Source: Sphingomonas changbaiensis NBRC 104936
GTDB taxonomy: Bacteria; Pseudomonadota; Alphaproteobacteria; Sphingomonadales; Sphingomonadaceae
Reading direction: 5' to 3'
Length of the DNA stretch: 64,000 nucleotides
NCBI RefSeq assembly: GCF_000974765.1
Contig: NZ_BBWU01000051.1
Coordinates: 62,001 to 126,000 of the forward strand
The translations under genes were made by a program, and so were the position numbers. The notes beneath the pieces are model-generated. The model saw only the letters and a program-made list of their open reading frames with translations. It was not told where the DNA came from and did not search any database. Below, one piece after another: positions 8,191-19,015 of the stretch (position 1 is the first letter of the stretch; every line of letters starts with the position of its first letter).

Positions 8191-9736
8191 CTATCGCACG
8201 GATGTTGTCGAGCCGTTCCAGGACGGGATCGTGAATCGATCCGCGATTGCGGATTTGCCATTGGAGATAGCCGAGCCACAGCACCAGCTCCGCGATCGCC
8301 GCCGCGCGCGGATTCAGCTCCAGCCCGAGGAAATTGCGCGGATGGACGCTAAGCGTCTCCATCGCTAGCGCTTCCTGGCCGCCGATGTCCAGCAGGACCT
8401 CCAGCACCTCGCCTTCCAGCCGCTTCATCAGCTCCAGCGCGACATAAAGGAAGTTGCCGGTCCCGCACGCCGGATCGAGCACGCGCGTGTTCGCCAGCTT
8501 CACATGGAAATCATGCGCGACGCGGATCGCTTCTTCGGGATTGCCGGCCCGCTCCCGCTCCACCGTCGGCAGCACGATCCTTTCCCATTCATCGCGGAGC
8601 GGATCGATGATCGTCGCCGTGACCAGCCGCTCGACATATGGCCGTGGTGTGTAATGCGCGCCCAGCCGCTTACGCTCGGCCTTGTCGAGCGCCTGCTCCA
8701 GAAGCGTCCCGAAGATCGCCGGCTCCACGTCGCGCCAGTTGTGCCGAGCCGCTTCGTAGAGCTCGCCGATTTCTTCCCGGGCCAGCGGGATCGCGGTCCG
8801 GTCCGCGAACAGTCCGCCGTTGAACTTGCGGACATTGCGGCGAAGCACCGGGGCGAAGCCGCCCTTGTCCATCGCCCGCCACAGATCCTCGACCATGGGC
8901 CCGAAGCTCGCCGGATTGGCGCGCGCGTGGTCGAGCAGTTCCGCGAACACGCCTTCATCGATCAGCGCCACGTCCTCGGCGAACATCGTGAACAGGCAGC
9001 GCATCAGGAAATGCGCGACTCGTTCCGGGGGCTGGCCGGCCTTCTCTAGCCGCTCGCTCACCTTGGCGAGCCGCTCCGCGATGTCGCGCGTGACCGCCGC
9101 CGATCGCCGCGCCGGGTCCAGGCTTTGGGGCGCGTCCCATATCGCGCGCAGCCGGTCCCGGATGTCCGGTCGCTTCAGGTCTTCAAGATAGATTCGGAAC
9201 CCGTCGCGGTCCGGAAACTGGCGGTAATTCTTCCCCTGCCCCGAAAAGTCCGCGAACACCTCGATCACGTGCCCGACGTCGCAGACCAGGATGAAGGGCG
9301 GCCAGCCATGCGAGGGCGGCAACCCTCGCGCATAATCCTCGGCCTGCACGCGGGCATTGCGCATCAGCACGTCCCAGCCCCGGTGCGCGCTCCGCCGGCC
9401 CTGTGCGGTGCCGAGGCCTAGGTCCAGCTCCGGCGCGAACGGGACTTCCTTTGCCGCACCTTTGATACGACTCTGCTTCGCCTCCAGCACGAAAGAGCCA
9501 CGACGATACAGATCGATCCGCTTGTGACTGATCTTGCCGTCGTCCTCGATCGTGGTGACGTCGCGCTCGAACACATAATCGTTATGCTCGTGCGTCGCGT
9601 CGGCCGGGTCGGGCTGCGGCAAGTCCAGCAGCGCGCACAGCTCGGTCAGGAACAGCGGAAAATTCGCCCGCTCCGCCCCGCCCTCATTCTTCCGCCACCG
9701 CTCGATAAAGCGGTCGAACGCCCCCTCGTCCGCCAT
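7955..9736 (-). pseudogene. Type IIG (MmeI-like) restriction endonuclease-methyltransferase, C-terminally truncated
   Basis: The N-terminus carries a nuclease-like region with an Asp in RIDLYRR and an ExK pair in FVLEAKQ (about residues 74-86), as in PD-(D/E)XK nucleases fused to methyltransferases. A helical linker follows. The N6-adenine methyltransferase domain then shows motif I DPACGTGNFLYV and motif IV NPPFIGGK. MmeI-family enzymes are about 900 residues or more and continue with the rest of the catalytic domain and a target-recognition domain. Here homology stops right after NPPFIGGKDIRARL, and the frame reads about 30 meaningless residues through RTX sequence to a stop at 7955. The enzyme is therefore expected to be inactive. 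The start ATG at 9736 has a good ribosome site (AGGGGAAAC). Confidence 0.8.
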
Positions 9737-9895
9737 GTTTCCCCCTGCGCTGGGCAGGTTGGCGAACGCCCGGGGCTTTCTCCACAGGAGACAAAGCCGT
9801 TTCGGACCAAGTGGTTGTCACCATTTCGGATCGACCCGCGCGCGACTGGCGAAGCCGCCACCCCGTTCCTATCTTCCTCTCTGGATTCCCCTTAA

Positions 9896-9910
9896 GAACA
9901 GAAGTAGAAC
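9896..9910 (+). promoter_or_regulatory. LexA (SOS) box upstream of uvrA
   Basis: The direct repeat GAAC-N7-GAAC (GAACAGAAGTAGAAC) lies seven bases before the uvrA start codon. This is the alphaproteobacterial LexA operator form (GTTC-N7-GTTC read on the other strand). Bound LexA would block the uvrA start region, giving DNA-damage induction. Confidence 0.75.
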
Positions 9911-9917
9911 GGCCTCC

Positions 9918-12947
<3,030 letters not shown>

Positions 12948-12979
12948 CACGCACACCGGCTCCGACGCTCTGCTTGTAT

Positions 12980-13000
12980 TGATAGCGCAATCTGCTATCA
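12980..13000 (+). promoter_or_regulatory. Inverted repeat, probable HicB operator
   Basis: A perfect dyad TGATAGC-N7-GCTATCA lies seven bases before the hicA start. HicB antitoxins with ribbon-helix-helix domains repress their own operon through such palindromes, so this is the likely autoregulatory site. Binding has not been shown. Confidence 0.6.
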
Positions 13001-13007
13001 CTATGTC

Positions 13008-13262
13008 GTGAACAGCAAACACCGTAAGACATTGGCCGCGGTGTTTGCAGAGCCAGCGCCGGCCAACATCGAGTGGGCTGCGATCGAGAATCTGCTGATT
13101 GCGATCGGCTGCACCGCGATCGAGGGAAGCGGATCGCGCGTGAAGTTCGAGCGGAACGGACTGATCGTCAGCTTCCATCGCCCTCATCCGGCGAAAGAGG
13201 CGAAGCGGTATCAGGTGCGCGATGCGCGCGAGTATCTGGAGAAACTGGGAGTCAAGCCATGA
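13008..13262 (+). CDS. hicA: HicA-family toxin of a type II toxin-antitoxin system
   Basis: This 84-residue protein with a GTG start resembles HicA mRNA interferases, small double-stranded-RNA-binding-fold proteins that cleave translated mRNA. The conserved region runs from about residue 24 (AIENLLIAIGC) to GSGSRVKFERNG, then FHRPHP and KEAKRYQVRDAREYLEKLG near the end. Many HicA proteins have His in the GSH motif; here the position is Arg (GSR), and the histidines in FHRPHP may take over, as in other members of this branch. The stop codon overlaps the hicB start (ATGA), so the two are cotranslated. A palindrome upstream suggests autoregulation. Confidence 0.8.
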   Translation: MNSKHRKTLAAVFAEPAPANIEWAAIENLLIAIGCTAIEGSGSRVKFERNGLIVSFHRPHPAKEAKRYQVRDAREYLEKLGVKP

Positions 13263-13612
13263 CGGGCGCGCTCAGCTACAAGGGTTATCACGCGGCGGTA
13301 GCGTTCGATGCCGACGACGCCATTTTGACCGGACGGATCGCGGGCATCAACGATGTGGTCGGATTCCACGCCGAAGATGCGCGCGGCCTCGTTGAGGCGT
13401 TCCACGAGGCGGTCGACGACTATCTCGAAACCTGCGCGAAGCTCGGCAAGTCGCCGGAACGGGCCTATTCGGGCCGGGTGATGGTCCGCATCCGGCCGGA
13501 CGTCCACGCCCGCGCCGCGCTCGCTGCGCAGCTTTCCGGCATGAGCCTCAACCAGTTCAGCGAAGAAGCGCTCGACACGCTGGCCGAACGACGCCTGGCC
13601 AGCGCACGCTGA
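13259..13612 (+). CDS. hicB: HicB-family antitoxin
   Basis: This 117-residue protein starts at the ATG that overlaps the hicA stop. The N-terminal half ([20 protein letters not shown], then [17 protein letters not shown]) is the partially degraded RNase H-like HicB fold. The C-terminal part ([34 protein letters not shown]) is a ribbon-helix-helix DNA-binding domain. It should bind and inhibit HicA and repress the operon at the dyad 12980-13000. The gene ends within a few bases of a second, decayed copy of the uvrA 3' end. Confidence 0.85.
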   Translation: MTGALSYKGYHAAVAFDADDAILTGRIAGINDVVGFHAEDARGLVEAFHEAVDDYLETCAKLGKSPERAYSGRVMVRIRPDVHARAALAAQLSGMSLNQFSEEALDTLAERRLASAR

Positions 13613-13616
13613 ACGG

Positions 13617-13990
13617 GCGCAGCACCGGCCAGACCCTCTACATATTGGACGAGCCCACCACGGGCCTCCATTTCGAAGACGTGCGCAAGCTGCTGGAAGT
13701 CCTCCACGCCCTGGTCGCGCAGGGCAACAGCGTGGTGGTGGCCGTAGGCCGGACAGCGCGGGGCGCTGTCCGATTGAACACATGCGAAGCACGACGTCAT
13801 CAAGACCGCCGACTGGATCATCGACCTGGGCCCCGAAGGCGGCGTGAAGGGCGGCGAGGTGCTGGTGACGGGCACGCCGGAAACGGTGGCGTCCGAGCCG
13901 CGGAGCTATACGGGCGCGTACCTCAAGCCGTTGCTAGAGCGGGGGCGGCAGGGAGCGGGGGTGGAGAAGGAGGGGTGGCGGCGGAGTATC
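13617..13990 (+). pseudogene. Decayed duplicate of the uvrA 3' end
   Basis: Sequence from the motif [20 protein letters not shown] to the UvrA C-terminus is repeated here, matching 12617-12946 at roughly nine bases in ten by eye, with mostly synonymous differences. After GNSVVV the frame is broken by an extra stretch of about 30 bases containing a perfect hairpin (CGGACAGCGC-GGG-GCGCTGTCCG). The matching sequence resumes at GACGTCATCAAGACCGCCGA in another frame. No start or upstream part of uvrA is present, so it is non-functional. The pattern of differences points to a diverged or foreign uvrA rather than a recent duplication. Confidence 0.85.
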
Positions 13991-14154
13991 GCGCGCGCCA
14001 CAAGGCAAACATTAATTTCAGACTTGACCGTAACCTACTCGCCTATCGGACTTCGTCCGATCTGGCGTAAATTAATGTGGATAAGGTGGAAGGTTACTAG
14101 ACGCTTGAGTTGCTCTGCTTAAGGTCACGCCAACTCTCTCCTAGGGAGAATAAC

Positions 14155-14778
14155 GTGACTGTTTCACACAAGGCGAAGGTGGTGGTGCAATACCTTGTAC
14201 CAGCTTCGACGGCCTATTTTCTTCTCGGTGCGTACCTCGTTACAGGGGTTCTTGAGCAAGGCGAGCTGAAAAAGGGACTTGGCTATCTGGCTGTAGCGAC
14301 CGTGGTCACGACTCTTGTTCAAGACATAATACCTAAGCCGGTTAAGGAAGCTTGGGTGTTCTTGAGAGCCCGCCACAGGCTGCCGGGATATCGCGCCTTT
14401 ACGAATGCAGCGAGCCATCCAGATCGGATAGATACCGCTAGAATCTCTGAATACGCGACTCTTCGAGATGAGCGGCCCGATGTTCAACAGCGTTCGTTTT
14501 ACCAGGTTTTCAAGCGGAACGCCGACAAGCCAAATGTAGAGCACTACAGCTTCAGGTATTTGGCCTGGCGCGATACGTCTGCCCTCCTGTTGCTTTTGTC
14601 ACTAGTCACTGTCCCAGCTTGGGCACTCTCGGAGACTGATATCCCGTTGAGGCCTACTGTGTGGCTCTCCGGCCTAACCTTGCTCGCCAGTGTTCTAACG
14701 GCGACCGCGGCTCGACAGATGGGCAACGAGCTCGTCGTGCAAGTTCTATCGACTGAAACTCTTGGAGAGACCAAATGA
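14155..14778 (+). CDS. Uncharacterised four-helix membrane protein, first gene of a two-gene operon
   Basis: I do not recognise this 207-residue protein. The GTG at 14155 is preferred over the TTG at 14110 because AGGGAG stands about six bases before it. Predicted membrane helices lie at about residues 11-31, 41-58, 141-157 and 167-184; the middle 80 residues (62-140) are soluble, charged and rich in Arg, probably cytoplasmic. The stop overlaps the start of the next gene as ATGA, so it is translationally coupled to the MBL-fold protein and probably forms a complex with it. Base composition is well below that of the neighbouring housekeeping genes, so the pair was probably acquired. Confidence 0.75.
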   Translation: MTVSHKAKVVVQYLVPASTAYFLLGAYLVTGVLEQGELKKGLGYLAVATVVTTLVQDIIPKPVKEAWVFLRARHRLPGYRAFTNAASHPDRIDTARISEYATLRDERPDVQQRSFYQVFKRNADKPNVEHYSFRYLAWRDTSALLLLLSLVTVPAWALSETDIPLRPTVWLSGLTLLASVLTATAARQMGNELVVQVLSTETLGETK

Positions 14779-15875
14779 GCTTCCCAAATGATTTCTTTGA
14801 AGTTGATTTTCTTGCTGTCGAAACCGCAAAGAGTGGTGACGCCATAACCATTCGGTCAGCGATCAATGGCATTCAGTACGTCAATGTGGTGGACGGTGGC
14901 TTCACCGATATGGGCGAGACCATTCTTGAACACCTTAACGCTCATTATTCCAACCAGAGTTATATCGACAATGTTGTTCTGACACACTCCGATGGTGATC
15001 ACGCGCGAGGTTTGAAGCACATCCTAGAAAACGGGACCGTCAACGCACTTTGGATGAACCGACCTTGGTTATATGCAGATGAGTTAGTCAACAGATTCAA
15101 GAATTATACGAACGTAGATAACCTAAGAAAGAAACTCCGGGAGTGCTATCCCAATGTAGCTGACCTTGAAGATATTGCCATAGACAAGGGCATCCCAATT
15201 TATGAGGCCTTTCAAGGGGCTAATATTGGCCACTTTACCGTTATGGCTCCCTCGAAAGGACGATACCTAGATTTGATTGTCGATAGCGAAAAGACACCAG
15301 AGCCAGCAGCAGAATCTGCTACGTATCTTCTCGAATCCTTATACTCCAGCCTCAAGACTATTGTGAAAGCGACGGCGAACTTCATCAAAGCGGCATGGGG
15401 AGAAGAAGTCTTCCCCGCGCAAGGCACCAGTTGCGAAAACGAGATGAGTGTAATTCAATACGCAAATATAGGTGGCGTGAAGGTAGTATTGACCGGCGAC
15501 GCCGGCAGAGGTGCGCTATCAGAGATGATTTCCTATTCTCCATACGTCGGGTTAACACTGCCCGGGATCGACCGCTTCCAAGTCCCGCACCATGGATCGA
15601 GAAGAAATGTATCAACCGAACTACTGGATACCATACTTGGCTCTAGGCTTGATGGGGCCGTCTCCGATGAAAGTGCAACGTTCAGTGCTTTCATCAGCTC
15701 GGCTAAGGCTGATCCCGATCATCCTAGAAAGGCTGTTGAGCGTGCAATGCACCATCGCGGTGGAAAGGTCTTGGCCACTGAGGGACAGAACATCAGAACG
15801 GGTTGGAACGCGCCTGCGAGAGTTGGTTGGAGTGGAATCGCTGGACGACCATACCCGACTGAGCAAGAGGAATAA
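14775..15875 (+). CDS. ComEC/Rec2-like metallo-beta-lactamase-fold hydrolase
   Basis: This 366-residue protein has the metal-binding motif HSDGDH at residues 71-76 (HxDxDH, as in the ComEC-type branch of the MBL fold), a later LTGDAG and VPHHGS near residue 270, which complete the two-metal site. It lacks the membrane channel of true ComEC; the partner encoded just upstream supplies four helices instead. In ComEC the domain is thought to degrade one DNA strand, but the substrate here (nucleic acid, nucleotide or other phosphoester) is unknown. It sits in a lower-GC island with hicAB, so a role in defence or in a selfish module is a reasonable inference, not a demonstrated one. Confidence 0.8.
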   Translation: MSFPNDFFEVDFLAVETAKSGDAITIRSAINGIQYVNVVDGGFTDMGETILEHLNAHYSNQSYIDNVVLTHSDGDHARGLKHILENGTVNALWMNRPWLYADELVNRFKNYTNVDNLRKKLRECYPNVADLEDIAIDKGIPIYEAFQGANIGHFTVMAPSKGRYLDLIVDSEKTPEPAAESATYLLESLYSSLKTIVKATANFIKAAWGEEVFPAQGTSCENEMSVIQYANIGGVKVVLTGDAGRGALSEMISYSPYVGLTLPGIDRFQVPHHGSRRNVSTELLDTILGSRLDGAVSDESATFSAFISSAKADPDHPRKAVERAMHHRGGKVLATEGQNIRTGWNAPARVGWSGIAGRPYPTEQEE

Positions 15876-15945
15876 CGCGCGGATACGGTCCATTTGGCCC
15901 TTACGGGCTGGGCACCTCGCCAGCTGTTTGCGAGGGAATCAGCGC

Positions 15946-15972
15946 ACGACGCGGAAGTGAATCCCGCGTCGT
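15946..15972. terminator. Perfect nine-base hairpin between convergent genes
   Basis: ACGACGCGG pairs with CCGCGTCGT across a nine-base loop, in the gap between the MBL-fold gene and the convergent DUF433 gene. No T run follows on either strand, so termination is only a guess. A second, smaller stem (CCTCGC/GCGAGG) lies just before it. Confidence 0.35.
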
Positions 15973-16024
15973 CGGTCGCGGCTGCTAGCGGCGCCGGCCG
16001 ATCGCGCATCGAACCTCGAGCCTC

Positions 16025-16043
16025 GATTTAGCTGCGCTAAATC
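16025..16043. repeat. Dyad GATTTAGC-TGC-GCTAAATC after the DUF433 gene
   Basis: A perfect eight-base inverted repeat with a three-base centre ends one base before the stop codon of the DUF433 gene. It could be a transcript-end hairpin or a protein site; nothing else supports either reading. Confidence 0.4.
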
Positions 16044-16044
16044 A

Positions 16045-16299
16045 TTAGGCCGGCGCGATGCGCAACGAGGCGCGTCGGATCGGGTGATTGGCGTGCGCCG
16101 CGGCATAGGCCAGCGCTGCCCGCACGTCATCCTCGCTCAGATAGGGAAAATCGGCCGCGATCTCCGCCGCCGAGGCGCCGCCCGCCAGCATGTCCAGAAT
16201 ATCCGTCACGCGCACGCGCGTGCCGGCGATGACGGGCCGGCCGCCGCAGACGCCGGGATCGACAGCAATGCGGGGGAAGCCAGCGAGCGTCATGCGCAA
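16045..16299 (-). CDS. DUF433 domain protein (antitoxin-like)
   Basis: This 84-residue protein is a typical DUF433 member: PRIAVDPGVCGGRPVIAGTR, then VTDILDMLAGGAS, then DFPYLSEDDVRAALAYAA. DUF433 proteins have a small helix-turn-helix-like fold and are often the antitoxin-like partner of PIN-related DUF5615 proteins. No PIN protein is next to it here. The divergent neighbour is a nucleotidyltransferase-fold protein, and the two may share the 82-base promoter region. Its role as an antitoxin is therefore an inference from the family only. Confidence 0.75.
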   Translation of the reverse strand: MRMTLAGFPRIAVDPGVCGGRPVIAGTRVRVTDILDMLAGGASAAEIAADFPYLSEDDVRAALAYAAAHANHPIRRASLRIAPA

Positions 16300-16381
16300 A
16301 AGCTGGAGAAGGATCGGTCACCCGTCAAGGGTGGCGAGAGAGCGGCTTGCCCGGGCGCGCGGCATCGGCAACGATGCTGCC

Positions 16382-16945
16382 GTGACTGGCCCCGCCCTCC
16401 CCTGGCGCCCCGAATTCCTCGCGGCATTGCGCATGCTCGCCCGCGCCAGCGAGGGGCTCGCGCAGCGCGGCTACTCGCGGCCGGTGCTGGTCGGCGGCGG
16501 GGCGGTTGAGTTCTACACCGGCTCGGCGATCATGACCGGCGACATCGACATAACGACGCCCGTCCAGCCGGAGCTGGAGGAGGAGCTGCAGAAGCTCGGC
16601 TTCGTTCGCCCCTCCGGACCGGGGAAGAGCACGCGCGGCTGGATACACCCGGATATCGGCCTCGGCTTCGAAGTCGTCGGCAGCAGCCCGATGGGCGGCA
16701 GCGTGCCGGCCACGCGCCTCGCCATGATCCGCGCGATTCCGAACGAGCCGGAGCTGGTTGTGCTTTCGGTCGAGGACATGATCGCCGACCGGATGGGCCA
16801 ATACGCCAGCGGCACCGCACGCGAGATGATCGATCAGGCGCGCACGCTCTTCGGCCTTAACGTCGCGTTGGACATAGACTATCTAGATGGGCGCATTCGC
16901 GAGGAGAGTGTTGGCGATTATGGCGTCGAAGACCTCGAAGCCTGA
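16382..16945 (+). CDS. Nucleotidyltransferase-fold protein
   Basis: This protein has 187 residues if it starts at the GTG at 16382; the frame stays open further upstream but is not protein-like there. The core motif VLVGGGAVEFYTG followed by TGDIDI (about residues 36-57, with Asp54 and Asp56) is the GG...DxD signature of the nucleotidyltransferase superfamily, as in AbiEii/MNT-type toxins and DUF6036 proteins. The C-terminal part (LSVEDMIADRMGQYASG) fits the same group, where a conserved Arg/Asp helix follows. It overlaps a small gene by 26 bases and is divergent from a DUF433 gene, which is consistent with a toxin-antitoxin-like module. Nucleotide and target are unknown. Confidence 0.7.
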   Translation: MTGPALPWRPEFLAALRMLARASEGLAQRGYSRPVLVGGGAVEFYTGSAIMTGDIDITTPVQPELEEELQKLGFVRPSGPGKSTRGWIHPDIGLGFEVVGSSPMGGSVPATRLAMIRAIPNEPELVVLSVEDMIADRMGQYASGTAREMIDQARTLFGLNVALDIDYLDGRIREESVGDYGVEDLEA

Positions 16946-17141
16946 CGTGGAGAATTGGCCCGGCCGCACGATCGACTTCGTCGAATACGGCCGAACCCTC
17001 GCGCGCGCCCGCGCCGAGTATGAAGCCAAGAACGGCCCCATTCCCGTCCCTCGCAACGCCGGCACGCGCCGCACGGCAAGCAAGCAGGCGCTGCTCGACG
17101 CCATCAACGCGATCACCGACAAGCAGGGCTGGCGCTGGTGA
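16920..17141 (+). CDS. Small hypothetical protein overlapping the nucleotidyltransferase gene
   Basis: This is a 73-residue basic protein with no family that I recognise. The ATG at 16920 has GAGGAG about 14 bases upstream; a start at 16887 would add 11 residues but has no ribosome site. It overlaps the preceding gene by 26 bases, so the two are likely cotranslated and may be partners (for example toxin and antitoxin). It contains a Lys/Arg-rich middle (GTRRTASKQ) and a helical end (ALLDAINAITDKQGW). Confidence 0.6.
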   Translation: MASKTSKPDVENWPGRTIDFVEYGRTLARARAEYEAKNGPIPVPRNAGTRRTASKQALLDAINAITDKQGWRW

Positions 17142-17165
17142 TCGCCTAAGCACATTCCCCACAGC

Positions 17166-17252
17166 CGGTTTGGGCTGAGCGCGTCGAAGCCCTCCCTTGT
17201 TCCTTCTCCGATCGCGATAAGGCAGGCCTTCGACAAGCTCAGGCCAAACCTG
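17166..17252. repeat. Family A palindromic repeat, intergenic copy
   Basis: This shares arms with the uvrA insert (left arm CGGTTTGGGCTGAGC..., right arm ...GACAAGCTCAGGCCAAACC), 87 bases in all. It lies directly after the 73-residue gene in a 329-base stretch without genes; the rest of that stretch holds the element at 17345-17445. Confidence 0.85.
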
Positions 17253-17344
17253 TGGTTCGAGCGGCGGAACACACCGGCAACAATTCCCTGTCCTACACCC
17301 CCGCGCCCGTGCCAGGCTCCCGCCCGGGCGCTTAACCCGCGTGC

Positions 17345-17445
17345 CGGCTCTTTGACCTGGTCAATCCGTCATCGGCGATTTTCCCCGGCAAAGGGAAAAT
17401 TTCCCGGAATCCATGTAAAAGTCGTCCAAGTTGGCCAGGTCGGGC
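17345..17445 (-). repeat. Conserved noncoding element, copy 1 (3' of proS)
   Basis: Read on the minus strand, this begins shortly after the proS stop and matches about 100 bases at 34280-34377 on the plus strand. Landmarks shared by both are GGACGAC, CACATGGA or TACATGGA, the palindrome-like AAATTTTCCCTTT, and at the end the 13-base palindrome TTGACCAGGTCAA followed by AGAGCC. It also lies near the family A repeat. Function is unknown. Confidence 0.7.
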
Positions 17446-17470
17446 CACGGCGGCCATCGCCGCCTGCACC

Positions 17471-19006
17471 TTAGTAGCTGCGCCCGACCAGCACCCGCTC
17501 CAACGCCGGGCGGCCCGTGAAGATGCAGGTGCCCGTCGCCGGCGCGGCCTTCTCCGGCGCGTTGCGGAGCGTCAGCTTCAACGCCTTCAGCCGCTGGTCG
17601 ACCGCGTCCAGCTCGGCGCCGGTCGGCCGCGCCCATTCGACCTCGACCCAGCCGGGGAACTTCACGCTCTCGGCAAAGAAGCGCTCCAGCTCGGCGAAAT
17701 CGGTCACGTCGCGGCGAATGTTCGCATCCGTTCGCGCCTTCGCCTCGGCGAACAGGCCGGCCTGGATTTCCTCGAGCAGGCCCGCGACGCTCGCCACGAA
17801 CTCGGCGCGCGGCTGGACCAGCGAGGCGAGCTTGCCACTCTCCTGGTACAGCCGGTCGCGGCGGATCACGCTGACATTGCCGCCGGCCATGTCGCGCGGA
17901 CCGACCTCGACGATCAGCGGCGCGCCTTTCTTCACCCAGGCCCAGCGCTTGTTCGCCGCCTTGGCCGGCCGCGCGTCGAGCAGCGCCCGCACCGGCTCGC
18001 CCAGCGCTGCCTGCGCGTTCAGGTCGGCGGCCAGCGCGCGGCAATAGTCGAGCACCGCCGCATCCTCCTCGGTGTCGCGCAGCATCGGCACGATCACCAC
18101 CTGGTACGGCGCGATCCGCGGCGGCACGCGCAGCCCGTCGTCGTCGCCGTGCGTCATGATCAGACCGCCGATCATCCGCGTCGACATGCCCCAGCTGATC
18201 GTGTGCGCGAACTCGATCTCGCCGGCGTCGTTCTGGTAGCGGATGTTCTGCGCCCGCGCGAAATTGTCGCCCAGATAGTGGCTGGTGCCCGCTTGCAGCG
18301 CCTTGCCGTCCTGCATCATCGCTTCGATCGAATAGGTCGCGACCGCGCCCGGGAAGCGCTCATTCTCGGGTTTCTCGCCGGCGATCACCGGCAGGGCCAC
18401 GCAGTCCTCGGCAAAGCTGCGATAGAGTTCCAGCGCCTTCAGCGTCTCGGCAAGCGCCTGCTTGCCGTCGGCATAAGCGGCATGGCCTTCCTGCCACAGG
18501 AACTCGGACGTGCGCAGGAACATGCGCGTGCGCATTTCCCAGCGCACCACGTTCGCCCATTGATTGATCTGCATCGGCAGGTCGCGCCAGCTCTGCACCC
18601 AGCGCGAAAAGGCGGCGCCGATCACCGTCTCGGACGTCGGCCGCACGACCAGCGGCTCCTCCAGCTTCGCGTCCGGATCGACGACCAGCTTGCCGCCCTC
18701 GGACTTCAGCCGGTGGTGGGTGACGACCGCCATTTCCTTGGCAAAGCCTTCGACATGCTCCGCTTCCTTCTCGAAATAGGACAGCGGGATGAACAGCGGG
18801 AAGTAGCAATTGTCATAGCCCGCGGCCTTGATCCGATCGTCGAGCAGCCGCTGCATCCGTTCCCAGATGCCGTAGCCCCACGGCCGGATCACCATGCACC
18901 CGCGCACGCCCGATTCCTCGGCCATGTCGGCTTCGGCGATGACGGCCTGGTACCAGGCGGCGAAATCCTGTTCCCGCGTGACGGGCAGCGCGTGCTTGAT
19001 GGTCAT
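17471..19006 (-). CDS. proS: Prolyl-tRNA synthetase, short archaeal/eukaryote-like type
   Basis: This class II aminoacyl-tRNA synthetase charges tRNA-Pro. Its 511 residues and lack of the editing (INS) domain fit the archaeal/eukaryotic-type ProRS rather than the usual E. coli type of about 570. Family features include VVRPTSETVIG (motif 2 loop region), RTSEFLWQEGHAAY, TSHYLGDNFA, a motif 3 segment around ISWGMSTRMIGG, an anticodon-binding domain from about 310 to 400, and a C-terminal region with CIFTGRPA ending in tyrosine. The start ATG at 19006 directly follows the glpD stop by nine bases, suggesting an operon with glpD. Confidence 0.93.
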   Translation of the reverse strand: MTIKHALPVTREQDFAAWYQAVIAEADMAEESGVRGCMVIRPWGYGIWERMQRLLDDRIKAAGYDNCYFPLFIPLSYFEKEAEHVEGFAKEMAVVTHHRLKSEGGKLVVDPDAKLEEPLVVRPTSETVIGAAFSRWVQSWRDLPMQINQWANVVRWEMRTRMFLRTSEFLWQEGHAAYADGKQALAETLKALELYRSFAEDCVALPVIAGEKPENERFPGAVATYSIEAMMQDGKALQAGTSHYLGDNFARAQNIRYQNDAGEIEFAHTISWGMSTRMIGGLIMTHGDDDGLRVPPRIAPYQVVIVPMLRDTEEDAAVLDYCRALAADLNAQAALGEPVRALLDARPAKAANKRWAWVKKGAPLIVEVGPRDMAGGNVSVIRRDRLYQESGKLASLVQPRAEFVASVAGLLEEIQAGLFAEAKARTDANIRRDVTDFAELERFFAESVKFPGWVEVEWARPTGAELDAVDQRLKALKLTLRNAPEKAAPATGTCIFTGRPALERVLVGRSY

Positions 19007-19015
19007 GGTGTCGCC

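Noticed and set aside
13613-13990. Second functional UvrA fragment or UvrA-like ATPase
   Set aside because: Only the 3' end is present, with a frameshifting insertion and no start region.
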